Shown here piece after piece: positions 54,484-63,751 of a stretch of 64,000 bases of DNA. The notes under the pieces are model-generated. The model ran no database searches and was not told the origin of the DNA. It saw only the letters and a list, made by a program, of their open reading frames with translations. A program made the translations under genes and the position numbers. This DNA is from an uncultured Flavobacteriaceae bacterium (GTDB taxonomy: Bacteria > Bacteroidota > Bacteroidia > Flavobacteriales > Flavobacteriaceae): positions 49,175 through 113,174 of the forward strand of contig CALLUG010000002.1 of NCBI GenBank assembly GCA_938011315.1, written 5' to 3'. Position 1 is the stretch's first letter; each line of letters starts with the position of its first letter.

Positions 54484-55764
54484 ATGAAACATCTTTTTTT
54501 AACAGCAATACTATTAGTTACAAGCACTTTAGGATACGCACAGCATGGACTTGATAAAGCAATAAACAATATAGAATCTAAAGTTATTGAGTGGCGACGC
54601 GATTTTCATGAAAATCCAGAGCTATCAAATAGAGAATTTAAAACAGCAAAAAAAATTGCAACACACTTAAATGCCTTAGGTATGGAAGTACAAACAGGTG
54701 TTGCACATACCGGTGTAGTAGGTATTTTAAAAGGAAAGCAGCCCGGTAAAGTACTAGCACTAAGAGCAGATATTGATGCCTTACCTGTTACAGAACGAAC
54801 AAATGTCCCTTTTAGGTCTGAAGTTACCACCAATTTTAATGGTATAGATACAGGAGTAATGCACGCGTGTGGGCATGATACACATATTGCTATTTTAATG
54901 GGAGTCGCTGAAATTATGTCAAAAAACACAGATAAAATTAAAGGCACAATTAAGTTTATTTTTCAACCAGCCGAAGAAGGTGCTCCATCTGGAGAAGAGG
55001 GTGGTGCTAAGCTTATGGTAAAAGAAGGCGTTTTAAAAAACCCTGATGTAGATGCTATTTTTGGATTACATATTAGTGCAGGAAATGATGTTGGTACAAT
55101 TTCATACAAACCCGCAGGAATTATGGCAGCTGTTAATAGTTTTGAAATTAATATTACAGGAAAACAAAGTCACGGTTCTACTCCTTGGACCAGTATTGAT
55201 CCCATTATGGCTTCCGTAAAAATTATTGATGGTTTACAAACACTTATTAGCAGAGAAGCGCCACTAACCACCGAAGCCGCCGTGTTATCTATAGGAAAAA
55301 TAACAAGTGGTGTAAGAAGTAATATTATTCCAGAGTCTGCCCAAATTATAGGCACTTTAAGAACTTTAGACTATACCATGCAGGCGCAAATCCATAAACG
55401 AATGAAAGAAATGATTCCTGCAATAGCAAAAGCCTATCGTGCTGAAGCTGTTGTAAATATAGATGAAGGTTACCCTATTACTTACAACGACCCTGAGCTG
55501 ACTAATCAAATGCTAGCATCGTTTGAAAAAACAGCAGGAAAAGACAATGTGCGCTTAATGAAAGCCATAACTGGAGCAGAAGATTTTTCTTTTTTTCAAA
55601 AAGAAGTTCCAGGCGTGTACTTCTTCTTAGGAGGCAAGCCTACAAGCACAGCAAAACAAAATGCCGCACCGCACCACACACCAGATTTTTTTATTGATGA
55701 AAGTGGTATGTTACTGGGCGTAAAAACTTTTATTCAAATGTCTTTAGATTACTTAAACCAATAA
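54484..55764 (+). CDS. M20 family amidohydrolase (exported)
   Basis: A 426-residue metallopeptidase-fold amidohydrolase similar to hippurate hydrolase, IAA-amino acid hydrolase and N-acetyl-L,L-diaminopimelate deacetylase. A signal peptide (about 19 residues, ending LGYAQ) is followed by WRRDFHENPELSNREFKT, LRADIDALPVTE, the metal motif MHACGHDTHIAILMGVAE and FQPAEEGAPSGEEGG. The dimerisation lid is between about 200 and 310, with QSHGSTPWTSIDPI. It probably acts in the periplasm on N-acyl amino acids or peptides. The next gene begins 17 bp downstream. Confidence 0.93.
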   Translation: MKHLFLTAILLVTSTLGYAQHGLDKAINNIESKVIEWRRDFHENPELSNREFKTAKKIATHLNALGMEVQTGVAHTGVVGILKGKQPGKVLALRADIDALPVTERTNVPFRSEVTTNFNGIDTGVMHACGHDTHIAILMGVAEIMSKNTDKIKGTIKFIFQPAEEGAPSGEEGGAKLMVKEGVLKNPDVDAIFGLHISAGNDVGTISYKPAGIMAAVNSFEINITGKQSHGSTPWTSIDPIMASVKIIDGLQTLISREAPLTTEAAVLSIGKITSGVRSNIIPESAQIIGTLRTLDYTMQAQIHKRMKEMIPAIAKAYRAEAVVNIDEGYPITYNDPELTNQMLASFEKTAGKDNVRLMKAITGAEDFSFFQKEVPGVYFFLGGKPTSTAKQNAAPHHTPDFFIDESGMLLGVKTFIQMSLDYLNQ

Positions 55765-55781
55765 TAATAAACTTTACATCG

Positions 55782-57341
55782 ATGGATATTATCATTACTT
55801 TTTTATCAAATATACCTTGGTGGGTATGGATCCTTAGCATTTTAGTGCTAGTGGCTTTAAGAGATATATTTCAAAAAAAACATACCATTACTCACAACTT
55901 CCCTGTACTTGGTCATTTTAGATATTTTTTAGAAAAAATTGGGCCAGAACTCCGACAATATTTAGTTGCAAACAATAGAGAAGAACTCCCTTTTAATCGT
56001 ATAGAACGGGGTTGGGTTTACGCCTCTGCCAAAAAGCAAAATAACTATGAAGGTTTTGGTACCGACCGTGATATTTTTGCTAACCAACATATATTTGTTA
56101 ATAATGCCATGATGCCATATAAGGTTGAGAATCATCATCCTAATACAACAGAATACGATTTCCTACCTTGTGCAAAAGTAATGGGGGCTTATCATAAACG
56201 TAAAAAACCATACCGTCCAGCATCTGTAATTAATGTATCTGCCATGAGTTTTGGATCCTTATCAGCACGTGCTGTAGAGGCTTTAAACAAAGGTGTGAAA
56301 ATAGCTGGAGCTTACCATAACACAGGAGAAGGAGGTTTATCTCCCTACCATAGTAATGGTGCAGATGTAATGTTTCATTTCGGAACAGGCTATTTTGGTG
56401 TACGTGCCGATGACGGTGGTTTTTCTATGGAAAAAATGGTAAAATTGATTACTGAAAATCCATTTATAAGAGCCATTGAAATAAAGCTTTCGCAAGGTGC
56501 AAAACCAGGCAAAGGTGGTGTTTTACCAGGAAGTAAAATTACTCAAGAAATTGCAAATATTAGAGGCCTAGAAGTTGGCAAAGATGTGCTTTCGCCACCT
56601 AACCACAAAGCTTTTTCTAACGTTCCAGAACTTATAGATTTTATAGAAGCTATTGCCCAAGCCACTGGACTGCCCGTAGGCATAAAAGCCGCCATTGGAA
56701 AATTAGATCAATGGGAAACATTAGCAAACTTAATGGCAACTACAGGCAAGGGTCCCGATTTTATAACCATAGATGGTGGCGAAGGCGGTACAGGAGCTGC
56801 CCCTCCTAGTTTTGCTGATCATGTATCACTACCTTGGGTCTATGGCTTTAGTGATGTGTACAAATTATTTCAATCTAAAAACTTAACTGAGCATATTGTA
56901 TTTGTGGGGAGTGGTAAGTTAGGATTCCCTGCAAAGGCAGCAATGGCTTTCTCTATGGGGGTAGATTGTATTAATGTTGCAAGAGAAGCTATGATGAGTA
57001 TTGGTTGCATTCAGGCGCAAATATGCCACACTAACCATTGTCCTAGTGGTATTGCCACCCAAAACAAGTGGTTACAAAAAGGTGTCGATCCAACCTTAAA
57101 ATCGGTACGACTAGCACAATACTTTAAAACCTTTAGAAAAGAACTTATAGAAATTACTCATGCCGCAGGTTACGAGCATCCTTGCCAATTTACAATGAAA
57201 GATATTACTGTAAATGTAGATGATCACAACTTAGCAAAATCACTGCAAAACACATATTGTTACGAAAAAACACCAGTACCCTTTAACGGTATGAAGTCTT
57301 TAAAAGATTGTAACTATTTAGGAGGAAAACATAAAGACTAA
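55782..57341 (+). CDS. FMN-binding glutamate synthase family protein (membrane-anchored)
   Basis: A 519-residue protein matching the FMN/central domain of glutamate synthase, without the glutaminase domain. It has one N-terminal membrane helix (about 8-28). Characteristic stretches are INVSAMSFGSLSARAVEALN, the ammonia-tunnel and FMN-site region SQGAKPGKGGVLPG, ITIDGGEGGTGAAPP and the iron-sulfur cysteines in CIQAQICHTNHCPSGIATQ. The true substrate of these stand-alone proteins is unknown; they lack the amidotransferase part needed for glutamine-dependent synthesis. It is 17 bp after the M20 gene. Confidence 0.9.
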   Translation: MDIIITFLSNIPWWVWILSILVLVALRDIFQKKHTITHNFPVLGHFRYFLEKIGPELRQYLVANNREELPFNRIERGWVYASAKKQNNYEGFGTDRDIFANQHIFVNNAMMPYKVENHHPNTTEYDFLPCAKVMGAYHKRKKPYRPASVINVSAMSFGSLSARAVEALNKGVKIAGAYHNTGEGGLSPYHSNGADVMFHFGTGYFGVRADDGGFSMEKMVKLITENPFIRAIEIKLSQGAKPGKGGVLPGSKITQEIANIRGLEVGKDVLSPPNHKAFSNVPELIDFIEAIAQATGLPVGIKAAIGKLDQWETLANLMATTGKGPDFITIDGGEGGTGAAPPSFADHVSLPWVYGFSDVYKLFQSKNLTEHIVFVGSGKLGFPAKAAMAFSMGVDCINVAREAMMSIGCIQAQICHTNHCPSGIATQNKWLQKGVDPTLKSVRLAQYFKTFRKELIEITHAAGYEHPCQFTMKDITVNVDDHNLAKSLQNTYCYEKTPVPFNGMKSLKDCNYLGGKHKD

Positions 57342-57392
57342 TAACCTATTTTTGTGATTGCTTAAAAACATACAACACACTAGAATTTAACG

Positions 57393-57917
57393 ATGAAAGA
57401 ACAAATTTTTGAACTATTACTCTACACAACTCCAACGCTAGTTGTAGGAGTAGTTGCCTTTTATTTTTTTAGAGAACACATTAGAAATGAAGACGGACGA
57501 CGCCGATTTTTACTACACAAAGATATGCAGGTTAACTCCTTGCCAATTCGTTTGCAAGCCTATGAGCGCATGTCTCTGTTTTTGGAACGTATTTCTCCCA
57601 ACAAGTTACTAATACGTGTTACCCCTGTAGGGACTTCTAAAGAAGACTACGAAGCTTTACTCATAAAAAGTATTGACCAAGAATACGAACATAACCTATC
57701 GCAGCAAATTTATGTAAGTGATGATTGCTGGGGAGTGATTTCCACCTCAAAAAACGCAACCATACAACTCATTAGGAAAGCCTGTTTACTAGAAAAAACA
57801 GATTCTGCAAATAAACTTCGAGAAGTTGTACTTGCCGAAATGCTAGAAAAACAAGCGCCTAGTAATACTGCGTTATCGTTTATAAAAAATGAAGTATCCG
57901 AAATGTGGTCTTCTTAA
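57393..57917 (+). CDS. uncharacterised membrane-anchored protein (174 aa)
   Basis: One N-terminal membrane helix (about 7-27) is followed by an acidic/basic soluble part of about 145 residues, containing LPIRLQAYERMSLFLERISPNKLLIRV, QQIYVSDDCWGVI and KLREVVLAEMLE. It resembles conserved flavobacterial proteins of unknown function. It converges with the M1 peptidase gene, overlapping its end by 4 bp, and lies 51 bp after the glutamate-synthase-like gene, probably in the same transcript. Confidence 0.78.
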   Translation: MKEQIFELLLYTTPTLVVGVVAFYFFREHIRNEDGRRRFLLHKDMQVNSLPIRLQAYERMSLFLERISPNKLLIRVTPVGTSKEDYEALLIKSIDQEYEHNLSQQIYVSDDCWGVISTSKNATIQLIRKACLLEKTDSANKLREVVLAEMLEKQAPSNTALSFIKNEVSEMWSS

Positions 57918-59872
57918 TTTTTAGGATATAGTTGCTTTGCAAAACTTGAAAAACGCCAATTATGATGCTGCTTTGCGTTTTCTAAATTTTCATAACATAA
58001 CGTATTACATGCCTTTATTAGTTTTAAAAACCGAAAAGCATTTTGTCGTATATTAAATTCGTAATCCGGAGCAGTATAACTCACCAGTTCTTTATAATAA
58101 GAACCTTTGTTGTCTTGGTGATACTCAGGAGTTACTAGGGCTAAAGCTAACCATAATATGCGGATATTTTTGTCGCTAAAACCTTCTATCTGCGCTGTTT
58201 TATTTAGGTAATGTTGCCTATCGTTTTCAAAATTATTCCATAAATTAAACAAGGCAGCTTCAATTGTTTGGTAAGAATTATCATTTAATAAGCTTTCATA
58301 ATTTGTTTTTAAATGACTCGGAATTTTAGTCATATAAGTTGCTATTGCTTGACGCACTTTAAGGCTACTTGTGAACATTGCGTTTGTAACGCGTTCTGAC
58401 CGCTGACTGATGAGTTTTATTTTTGCTCTATCCGTTAAGGGATATTTAAGATAATCATCGCATTTGGAGTTCCACACTTCGCAGTCTACCATTTCATATT
58501 CCCACAAAAAAGGCGCTTTTTCTTTTAATTTATATACCGCTTCTTCGTACGGAAAAGTTTTATTTTCAATCCACAGTGTTGTAAACTTGGTTAGGCTTAT
58601 TTTTGCAGCAACTTCGGCTTCAACTATAAAATGCTTTGTACTTACATTTTTAAATTTGTACTTTTCTAAATAGCGTTTAATTGCGGTTCTAAAAGCAGTG
58701 TCACCTATCGTTTCTCTTAGCATAAATAGCACCAATGCACCTCGCTTATAAAAGGTTAAACTACTAGATTTCGGGTTAAGTAATGAGGTACTCTGCCCTT
58801 GTAGTTCTTGCTGTTGTAATTCTTGTGCATAATCGTACAGTGTCCAGTATAGGTGATCGTTACCAAGGCTGTTTGCTTCGGCTAATAAGGCATAGTATGT
58901 TGCAAAGCCTTCTTGCAACCAGTGGTGTGTGCCTGAGGTTTCTGTTACTAAATTACCAAACCACTGGTGGGCAAGTTCATGAGCGTTAACGTTTACATAA
59001 TTACGATCATTAAACCCAATAGAGTCGGTTACAAAACTATCGGCAAAAATAGTGACACTTGTGTTTTCCATACCTGCATACAAAAAATCTTTAACAGGAA
59101 TTTGTTTATAATTTTGCCAAGGATAATCTACACCAATTTCGTTTTCTAAAAAATCAAATAATGCTGTGCTATACCTGTAAGTGGGTTCGACCTTAAGGCT
59201 ATCTTTGGGGTAATAGTATAACTCTAAAGGTGTTCCGCTTCTCGATTGTGTAATGCGTTTATTGTAATTCCCTATTGCAAAAGCTAGTAGGTAGCTAGAC
59301 ATAGGATGTTTCATTTGGTACACCCAGCGCGTAGTACTATCTGTATGTTTTTTGGTTGTTATTAATTTTCCGTTACTAACAACTTGATAATGTTTATTGA
59401 ATATGATGGTCGTGTTAAACTTTATTTTTTGATTCATATTATTAGGACTTGGCAACCAATTGCTAGTGTATTTTCCTTGCCCTTGAGTCCATATTTGGTT
59501 TTGAGTATTGGTATCCCAACCAATGAAATATAATGCTTTTTTAGGGGTCGCCTCGTATTGAAATGACAGTTCGTACTGTTGTCCTTTTTTAAAAGAGTGT
59601 ATAAGCCATAATTTTTTATTATCATTTTTATAATTAACATCTAGATGGTTTAATGTTACCGCTTTAAACTTTGTTTGTACAGCATCTAAATGAATGGAAT
59701 CTATATTTTTAAGAATTTCAAACTTATAGGTTACGCTACCACTTATAGATTTATTTACAGGGTTTGGACTTAACTCAATATCGGCAGTTTTAAAGTTCAC
59801 AAAAGCTACTTGCGGCGATTGTGCAACGGCAATAAAACTTAATAAGCAAATAAGGTATTTCATACAAAACAA
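57914..59872 (-). CDS. M1 family aminopeptidase, exported
   Basis: A 652-residue zinc aminopeptidase. A signal peptide covers MKYLICLLSFIAVAQ (a second ATG at 59863, three codons in, is an equally good start). The N-terminal beta domain precedes the catalytic domain with the exopeptidase GAMEN-like motif AGMENTS and zinc site HELAHQWFGNLVTE (about 290-303), then WLQEGFATYYALL supplying the third ligand. The C-terminal region is helical. It probably trims peptides in the periplasm. It is divergent from recG. Confidence 0.93.
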   Translation of the reverse strand: MFCMKYLICLLSFIAVAQSPQVAFVNFKTADIELSPNPVNKSISGSVTYKFEILKNIDSIHLDAVQTKFKAVTLNHLDVNYKNDNKKLWLIHSFKKGQQYELSFQYEATPKKALYFIGWDTNTQNQIWTQGQGKYTSNWLPSPNNMNQKIKFNTTIIFNKHYQVVSNGKLITTKKHTDSTTRWVYQMKHPMSSYLLAFAIGNYNKRITQSRSGTPLELYYYPKDSLKVEPTYRYSTALFDFLENEIGVDYPWQNYKQIPVKDFLYAGMENTSVTIFADSFVTDSIGFNDRNYVNVNAHELAHQWFGNLVTETSGTHHWLQEGFATYYALLAEANSLGNDHLYWTLYDYAQELQQQELQGQSTSLLNPKSSSLTFYKRGALVLFMLRETIGDTAFRTAIKRYLEKYKFKNVSTKHFIVEAEVAAKISLTKFTTLWIENKTFPYEEAVYKLKEKAPFLWEYEMVDCEVWNSKCDDYLKYPLTDRAKIKLISQRSERVTNAMFTSSLKVRQAIATYMTKIPSHLKTNYESLLNDNSYQTIEAALFNLWNNFENDRQHYLNKTAQIEGFSDKNIRILWLALALVTPEYHQDNKGSYYKELVSYTAPDYEFNIRQNAFRFLKLIKACNTLCYENLENAKQHHNWRFSSFAKQLYPKN

Positions 59873-59945
59873 ATAACAACGATTAGACCAAAATAGTATT
59901 TTTTTAAGTTTTGAAAGTATTAATAAATTATTATTTTAGTTGGCT

Positions 59946-62048
59946 ATGAGTGTTAACCTTCAAACCCCAATAGATTATCTTAAAGGCGTTGGCCCGAGTC
60001 GTGCCAATTTGCTACGTAGTGAGTTGGGTATTTACACTTATCAAGATCTTATTAATTTGTTTCCTAATCGTTATATTGATCGTACACAGTACTATACAAT
60101 TAATAAGTTACAACCTAACAACGCCGAGGTGCAAATTATAGGCGAAATAACTGCTTTAAAAGAAGTAGGACAGCAGCGTAACAAACGTTTGGTTGCTACT
60201 TTTAAAGACGATACAGGAATTATAGAACTTGTGTGGTTTAAGGGGCATAAATGGATTAGAGAGCAACTAAAACTAAACACCTCATATGTTGTTTTTGGAA
60301 AATGTAATTGGTTTTCTGGAAAATACAATATGCCACATCCCGATATCGAATTGCAAAAAACACACGAAAAAAACTTACACAGCGCTATGCTGCCTATTTA
60401 CCCTTCTACCGAAAAGTTATCTAGTCGAGGTGTTTCCAATCGTGTTCTTGTGAAAACAATTCAACAATTACTCTTGGAAACTAAAGGGCAATTTACGGAA
60501 ACCTTGTCGGAGGATTTAATTTCTGAATTAAAGTTAGTGTCTAAGAGTGAGGCGTTACTTAATGTCCATTTTCCTAAAAATCAACATTTATTGTCACGAT
60601 CGCAATACCGATTAAAGTTTGAAGAATTATTTTATATCCAACTACAACTTAGTATTAAAAACTTAAAGCATAAACAAAAAATTAAAGGACTTCCATTCTC
60701 TAATGTAGGTCAATATTTTAATACTTTTTTCACTAAGCACTTAGCATTTGAGCTAACTGAAGCACAAAAACGTGTTCTTAAAGAAATTAGAAACGACCTA
60801 GGGAGCAATGCACAAATGAATAGGCTTTTGCAAGGCGATGTAGGATCTGGAAAAACAATAGTAGCACTTATGACAATGCTTATTGCATTGGACAACGGTT
60901 TTCAAGCATGTTTAATGGCACCAACTGAAATTTTGTCGATACAACACTACGAAGGGCTGTTATTAGAGTGCAACAAACTAAATATCAGCATAAAACTACT
61001 TACAGGCTCAACTAAAACTCGAGAAAGACGAGATATACATAACGCTTTAGAATGTGGCGAATTACAATTGCTCATAGGAACACATGCTTTACTCGAAGAT
61101 AAGGTAAAATTTAAAAATCTAGGCCTTGCTATAATAGATGAACAGCACCGTTTTGGCGTAGCGCAACGCAGTAAGTTATGGAAAAAAAACAGTACACCAC
61201 CACATATTTTGGTTATGACTGCCACGCCTATTCCTAGAACTTTAGCAATGTCTGTGTATGGCGACTTAGATATTTCTATTATAGATGAACTACCCCCTGG
61301 TAGAAAATCTATAAAAACAGTACATCGTTATGACACTAACCGTTTAAACGTTTTTAAATTCCTTAGAGATGAGATTGCAAAAGGACGCCAGGTTTATATT
61401 GTATATCCGCTAATTCAAGAAAGTGAAAAACTAGATTACAAAGACTTAATGGACGGTTATGAGAGCATTGCTAGAGATTTTCCTATGCCTAATTACCAAA
61501 TTTCAATAGTTCATGGCAAAATGAAACCCGCAGATAAAGCTTTTGAGATGCAGCGCTTTATAAAAGGAGAAACTCAAATTATGGTTGCTACTACAGTCAT
61601 TGAGGTTGGCGTTAATGTCCCTAATGCCTCGGTAATGATTATAGAAAGTGCAGAGCGTTTTGGTTTATCTCAACTGCACCAACTAAGAGGGCGTGTTGGC
61701 CGTGGTGCAGAACAAAGCTATTGCGTTTTAATGACCAGTCATAAACTTAGTGCGCATAGCAAAACTCGTATGGAAACCATGACACGAAGCAACGATGGGT
61801 TTGAAATTGCAGAAGTTGACTTACGATTACGAGGACCTGGCGATATTATGGGAACACAACAAAGTGGTATTTTAAATCTTAAAATTGCAGATATTGTAAA
61901 GGACAACGTTATTTTAAAACAAGCTCGGTATTACGCCAAACAGATGATAACAAAAGACCCTTCTCTTAGTTTATCCAAAAACAAGAATATTTTAGAAACC
62001 TACAAGGCCTTATCTAAATATAAAAATATTTGGAATTATATTAGTTAG
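59946..62048 (+). CDS. recG: ATP-dependent DNA helicase RecG
   Basis: A branched-DNA helicase that reverses stalled replication forks. An N-terminal wedge/OB domain (TPIDYLKGVGPSRANLLRSELG, then EITALKEVG) is followed by helicase motifs: motif I QGDVGSGKTIVALM, motif II IIDEQHRFGVAQR, motif III MTATPIPRTLAMSV, motif V MVATTVIEVGVNVPNA and motif VI QLRGRVGRG, with the RecG-specific DLRLRGPGDIMGTQQSG. About 700 residues is normal. A TTG start at 59940 (two codons earlier) is possible; the ATG at 59946 is preferred. Confidence 0.95.
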   Translation: MSVNLQTPIDYLKGVGPSRANLLRSELGIYTYQDLINLFPNRYIDRTQYYTINKLQPNNAEVQIIGEITALKEVGQQRNKRLVATFKDDTGIIELVWFKGHKWIREQLKLNTSYVVFGKCNWFSGKYNMPHPDIELQKTHEKNLHSAMLPIYPSTEKLSSRGVSNRVLVKTIQQLLLETKGQFTETLSEDLISELKLVSKSEALLNVHFPKNQHLLSRSQYRLKFEELFYIQLQLSIKNLKHKQKIKGLPFSNVGQYFNTFFTKHLAFELTEAQKRVLKEIRNDLGSNAQMNRLLQGDVGSGKTIVALMTMLIALDNGFQACLMAPTEILSIQHYEGLLLECNKLNISIKLLTGSTKTRERRDIHNALECGELQLLIGTHALLEDKVKFKNLGLAIIDEQHRFGVAQRSKLWKKNSTPPHILVMTATPIPRTLAMSVYGDLDISIIDELPPGRKSIKTVHRYDTNRLNVFKFLRDEIAKGRQVYIVYPLIQESEKLDYKDLMDGYESIARDFPMPNYQISIVHGKMKPADKAFEMQRFIKGETQIMVATTVIEVGVNVPNASVMIIESAERFGLSQLHQLRGRVGRGAEQSYCVLMTSHKLSAHSKTRMETMTRSNDGFEIAEVDLRLRGPGDIMGTQQSGILNLKIADIVKDNVILKQARYYAKQMITKDPSLSLSKNKNILETYKALSKYKNIWNYIS

Positions 62049-62271
62049 TTGCATTATAAAGTACAATACACATAGTTAATGTAAATACACCACAACTATA
62101 ATGTTAATTTTTAACAAAAAAATCATTTTTAAAAAAAATTTATATTTTAATTAACAAATATATATTTTGTTGTACATTGCGCCGCATTTAAAATACAAAT
62201 AGTTGTTAGCAACCATACAAAGTATTAACAGCTGTTTTTAACAAAACTTAATACTAATAAAAAACAAAAAA

Positions 62272-62781
62272 ATGATTAAAAAGACAATTCTATTATGTGC
62301 CTTTGCACTCACATTTAGCGGATTATTAGCGCAAGAAAACACCCTAAAAGCTGGAGCGATTATTGGAAATTTAGGAGTTCAATATGAACGTTCTCTATCT
62401 GACCATTTCTCTGTAGTTGGACAAATAGGCTATTCAAGGATTACAACATCAATAGGTAGCTTAGATTTAACATCAGACGGAATAGGATATTATGTTGAAG
62501 GAAGATATTATTTTTCTTCTAAAAAGGATTTAATGGAAGGATGGCACATTGGCCCTTTTTACAACAGGATAGACACTGAAGGTGATAATGGTTTAGAAAC
62601 AAATATTTCATCTTTTGGGCTTGCTACAGGTTACCAATGGGTTTTTAGGTCTAAACTAACACTAGAAATTATATTTGGAGGAGGATCTTTAGATATTGAT
62701 AGCAATATTCAGGAAATTGAATTTTTAGGAGATATTGGATTTCTACCTCATTTAGGATTAACTTTAGGATATAATTTCTAA
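62272..62781 (+). CDS. small outer-membrane beta-barrel protein
   Basis: A 169-residue exported protein. A signal peptide (MIKKTILLCAFALTFSGLLAQ) is followed by eight or so alternating amphipathic strands (for example ISSFGLATGYQWVF, LTLEIIFGGGSLDI) ending in LGLTLGYNF, whose terminal phenylalanine is typical of outer-membrane barrels. It resembles small OmpW/porin-family proteins of Bacteroidetes; no specific function is deduced. The upstream 223 bp is AT-rich and contains no gene. Confidence 0.82.
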   Translation: MIKKTILLCAFALTFSGLLAQENTLKAGAIIGNLGVQYERSLSDHFSVVGQIGYSRITTSIGSLDLTSDGIGYYVEGRYYFSSKKDLMEGWHIGPFYNRIDTEGDNGLETNISSFGLATGYQWVFRSKLTLEIIFGGGSLDIDSNIQEIEFLGDIGFLPHLGLTLGYNF

Positions 62782-62916
62782 AAAAGGATTTACTACTATT
62801 TACTACTAACAAAGACTGTAAGCAACTGTTCTTGGTATGCTTTATAAGCTAAATATTAAGTCATACAATTGCTTGTTAGTCGAAATCACTTAAACAATTT
62901 AATAAAATTTTACAAA

Positions 62917-63381
62917 ATGAACAAACTGAACTTACTACTAGGAATTTTAATCGGAATTACAATTTTATCTTGCTCGTCTGATGACAATAGTTCTGAAGAA
63001 ATAAATGACCCAATAATTGGAATATGGAATCAAGTTAGAGTTGTTGAAATATTTAATGGACAGACTTTTACTTCTAATTCAGATAATTGTGAATCAATGA
63101 ATACTGAAACCTTTAATTCAAATGGTACATATGAATTTACCTTTCACGATGACGAGTTTGGAAACTGTGGGTTATCATTAGAAAGTATTAGTGGAAATTG
63201 GAATAGAACAGGAGATTTTTATGATAGTAATTCGATTTTTAGAGATGTCAATACTAACGAGGAGTTTAATAGTAATGAAAACGTTGAATATGAAGAAAGA
63301 GAAATTTTCATCCAAAATGACACTTTGAAAATTAGACTCGTTTTTACCAACGAAACAACAATTATTGAATATGTAAAGTAA
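62917..63381 (+). CDS. lipocalin-like domain lipoprotein
   Basis: A roughly 154-residue lipoprotein starting MNKLNLLLGILIGITILSC (lipobox LSC) with an acidic spacer (SSDDNSSEE) that is typical of surface-exported Bacteroidetes lipoproteins. The mature domain begins IIGIWNQVRVVE, as in lipocalin-like (DUF4923/lipocalin_5-type) proteins. The frame is open further upstream to 62869, but that extension has no signal peptide. It is followed by a very strong terminator hairpin. Function unknown. Confidence 0.8.
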   Translation: MNKLNLLLGILIGITILSCSSDDNSSEEINDPIIGIWNQVRVVEIFNGQTFTSNSDNCESMNTETFNSNGTYEFTFHDDEFGNCGLSLESISGNWNRTGDFYDSNSIFRDVNTNEEFNSNENVEYEEREIFIQNDTLKIRLVFTNETTIIEYVK

Positions 63382-63384
63382 AGA

Positions 63385-63420
63385 ATGGGTCGTCTAAAAA
63401 GTAATTTTTAGACGACCCAT
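63385..63420 (+). terminator. strong intrinsic terminator (16-bp perfect stem)
   Basis: ATGGGTCGTCTAAAAA (63385-63400) pairs perfectly with TTTTTAGACGACCCAT (63405-63420) around GTAA, followed by TTTT. It directly follows the lipoprotein stop. The stem style (a GTCTAAAAA core) resembles the rpsA terminator. Confidence 0.85.
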
Positions 63421-63751
63421 TTTAAATTGAAATAAAAAATTACACTTTCAGAAAGTGGCTTTGAATTGTCCCTAAAAAGGATTTATAATGCGTAATCTAT
63501 AGTTAGATATTCTTGGGGTAATCAAATTTATAAACAACATGACTAAACTTCTTATATTTACCTTATAACACAAATACAAACAGAACTTTTAAAAGATGAT
63601 TATTTGTTTTTAGCTGGTTTTATAAGAGAAAAATATTTTCAAAATAAAACAAATAAAAAGTATTCTTTTTAGATAAGGTACTAAACTTATTTGATTCTCC
63701 GTAAACACTCATAATTGGTAAAATAGTTGTAAATTGTTTAAAAATACTATT
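63421..63751. other. non-coding gap before the transposase remnant
   Basis: No ORF with a start codon was found. An open stretch without a start codon (about 63567-63672, ending YSF-stop, with DYLFLAGFIREKYF) could be a protein fragment but is not recognisable. A short inverted repeat CACTTTC/GAAAGTG lies near 63444-63458. Confidence 0.35.

Noticed and set aside
63385..63420. Perfect 16-bp palindrome considered as an insertion-sequence terminal repeat or attachment site
   Set aside because: Its position right after a stop codon, short GTAA loop, following T-run and likeness to the rpsA terminator fit transcription termination better.
63567..63672. Start-less frame of about 35 codons between the terminator and transposase remnant
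   Set aside because: No start codon, no recognisable domain, and the length is within chance for AT-rich DNA.
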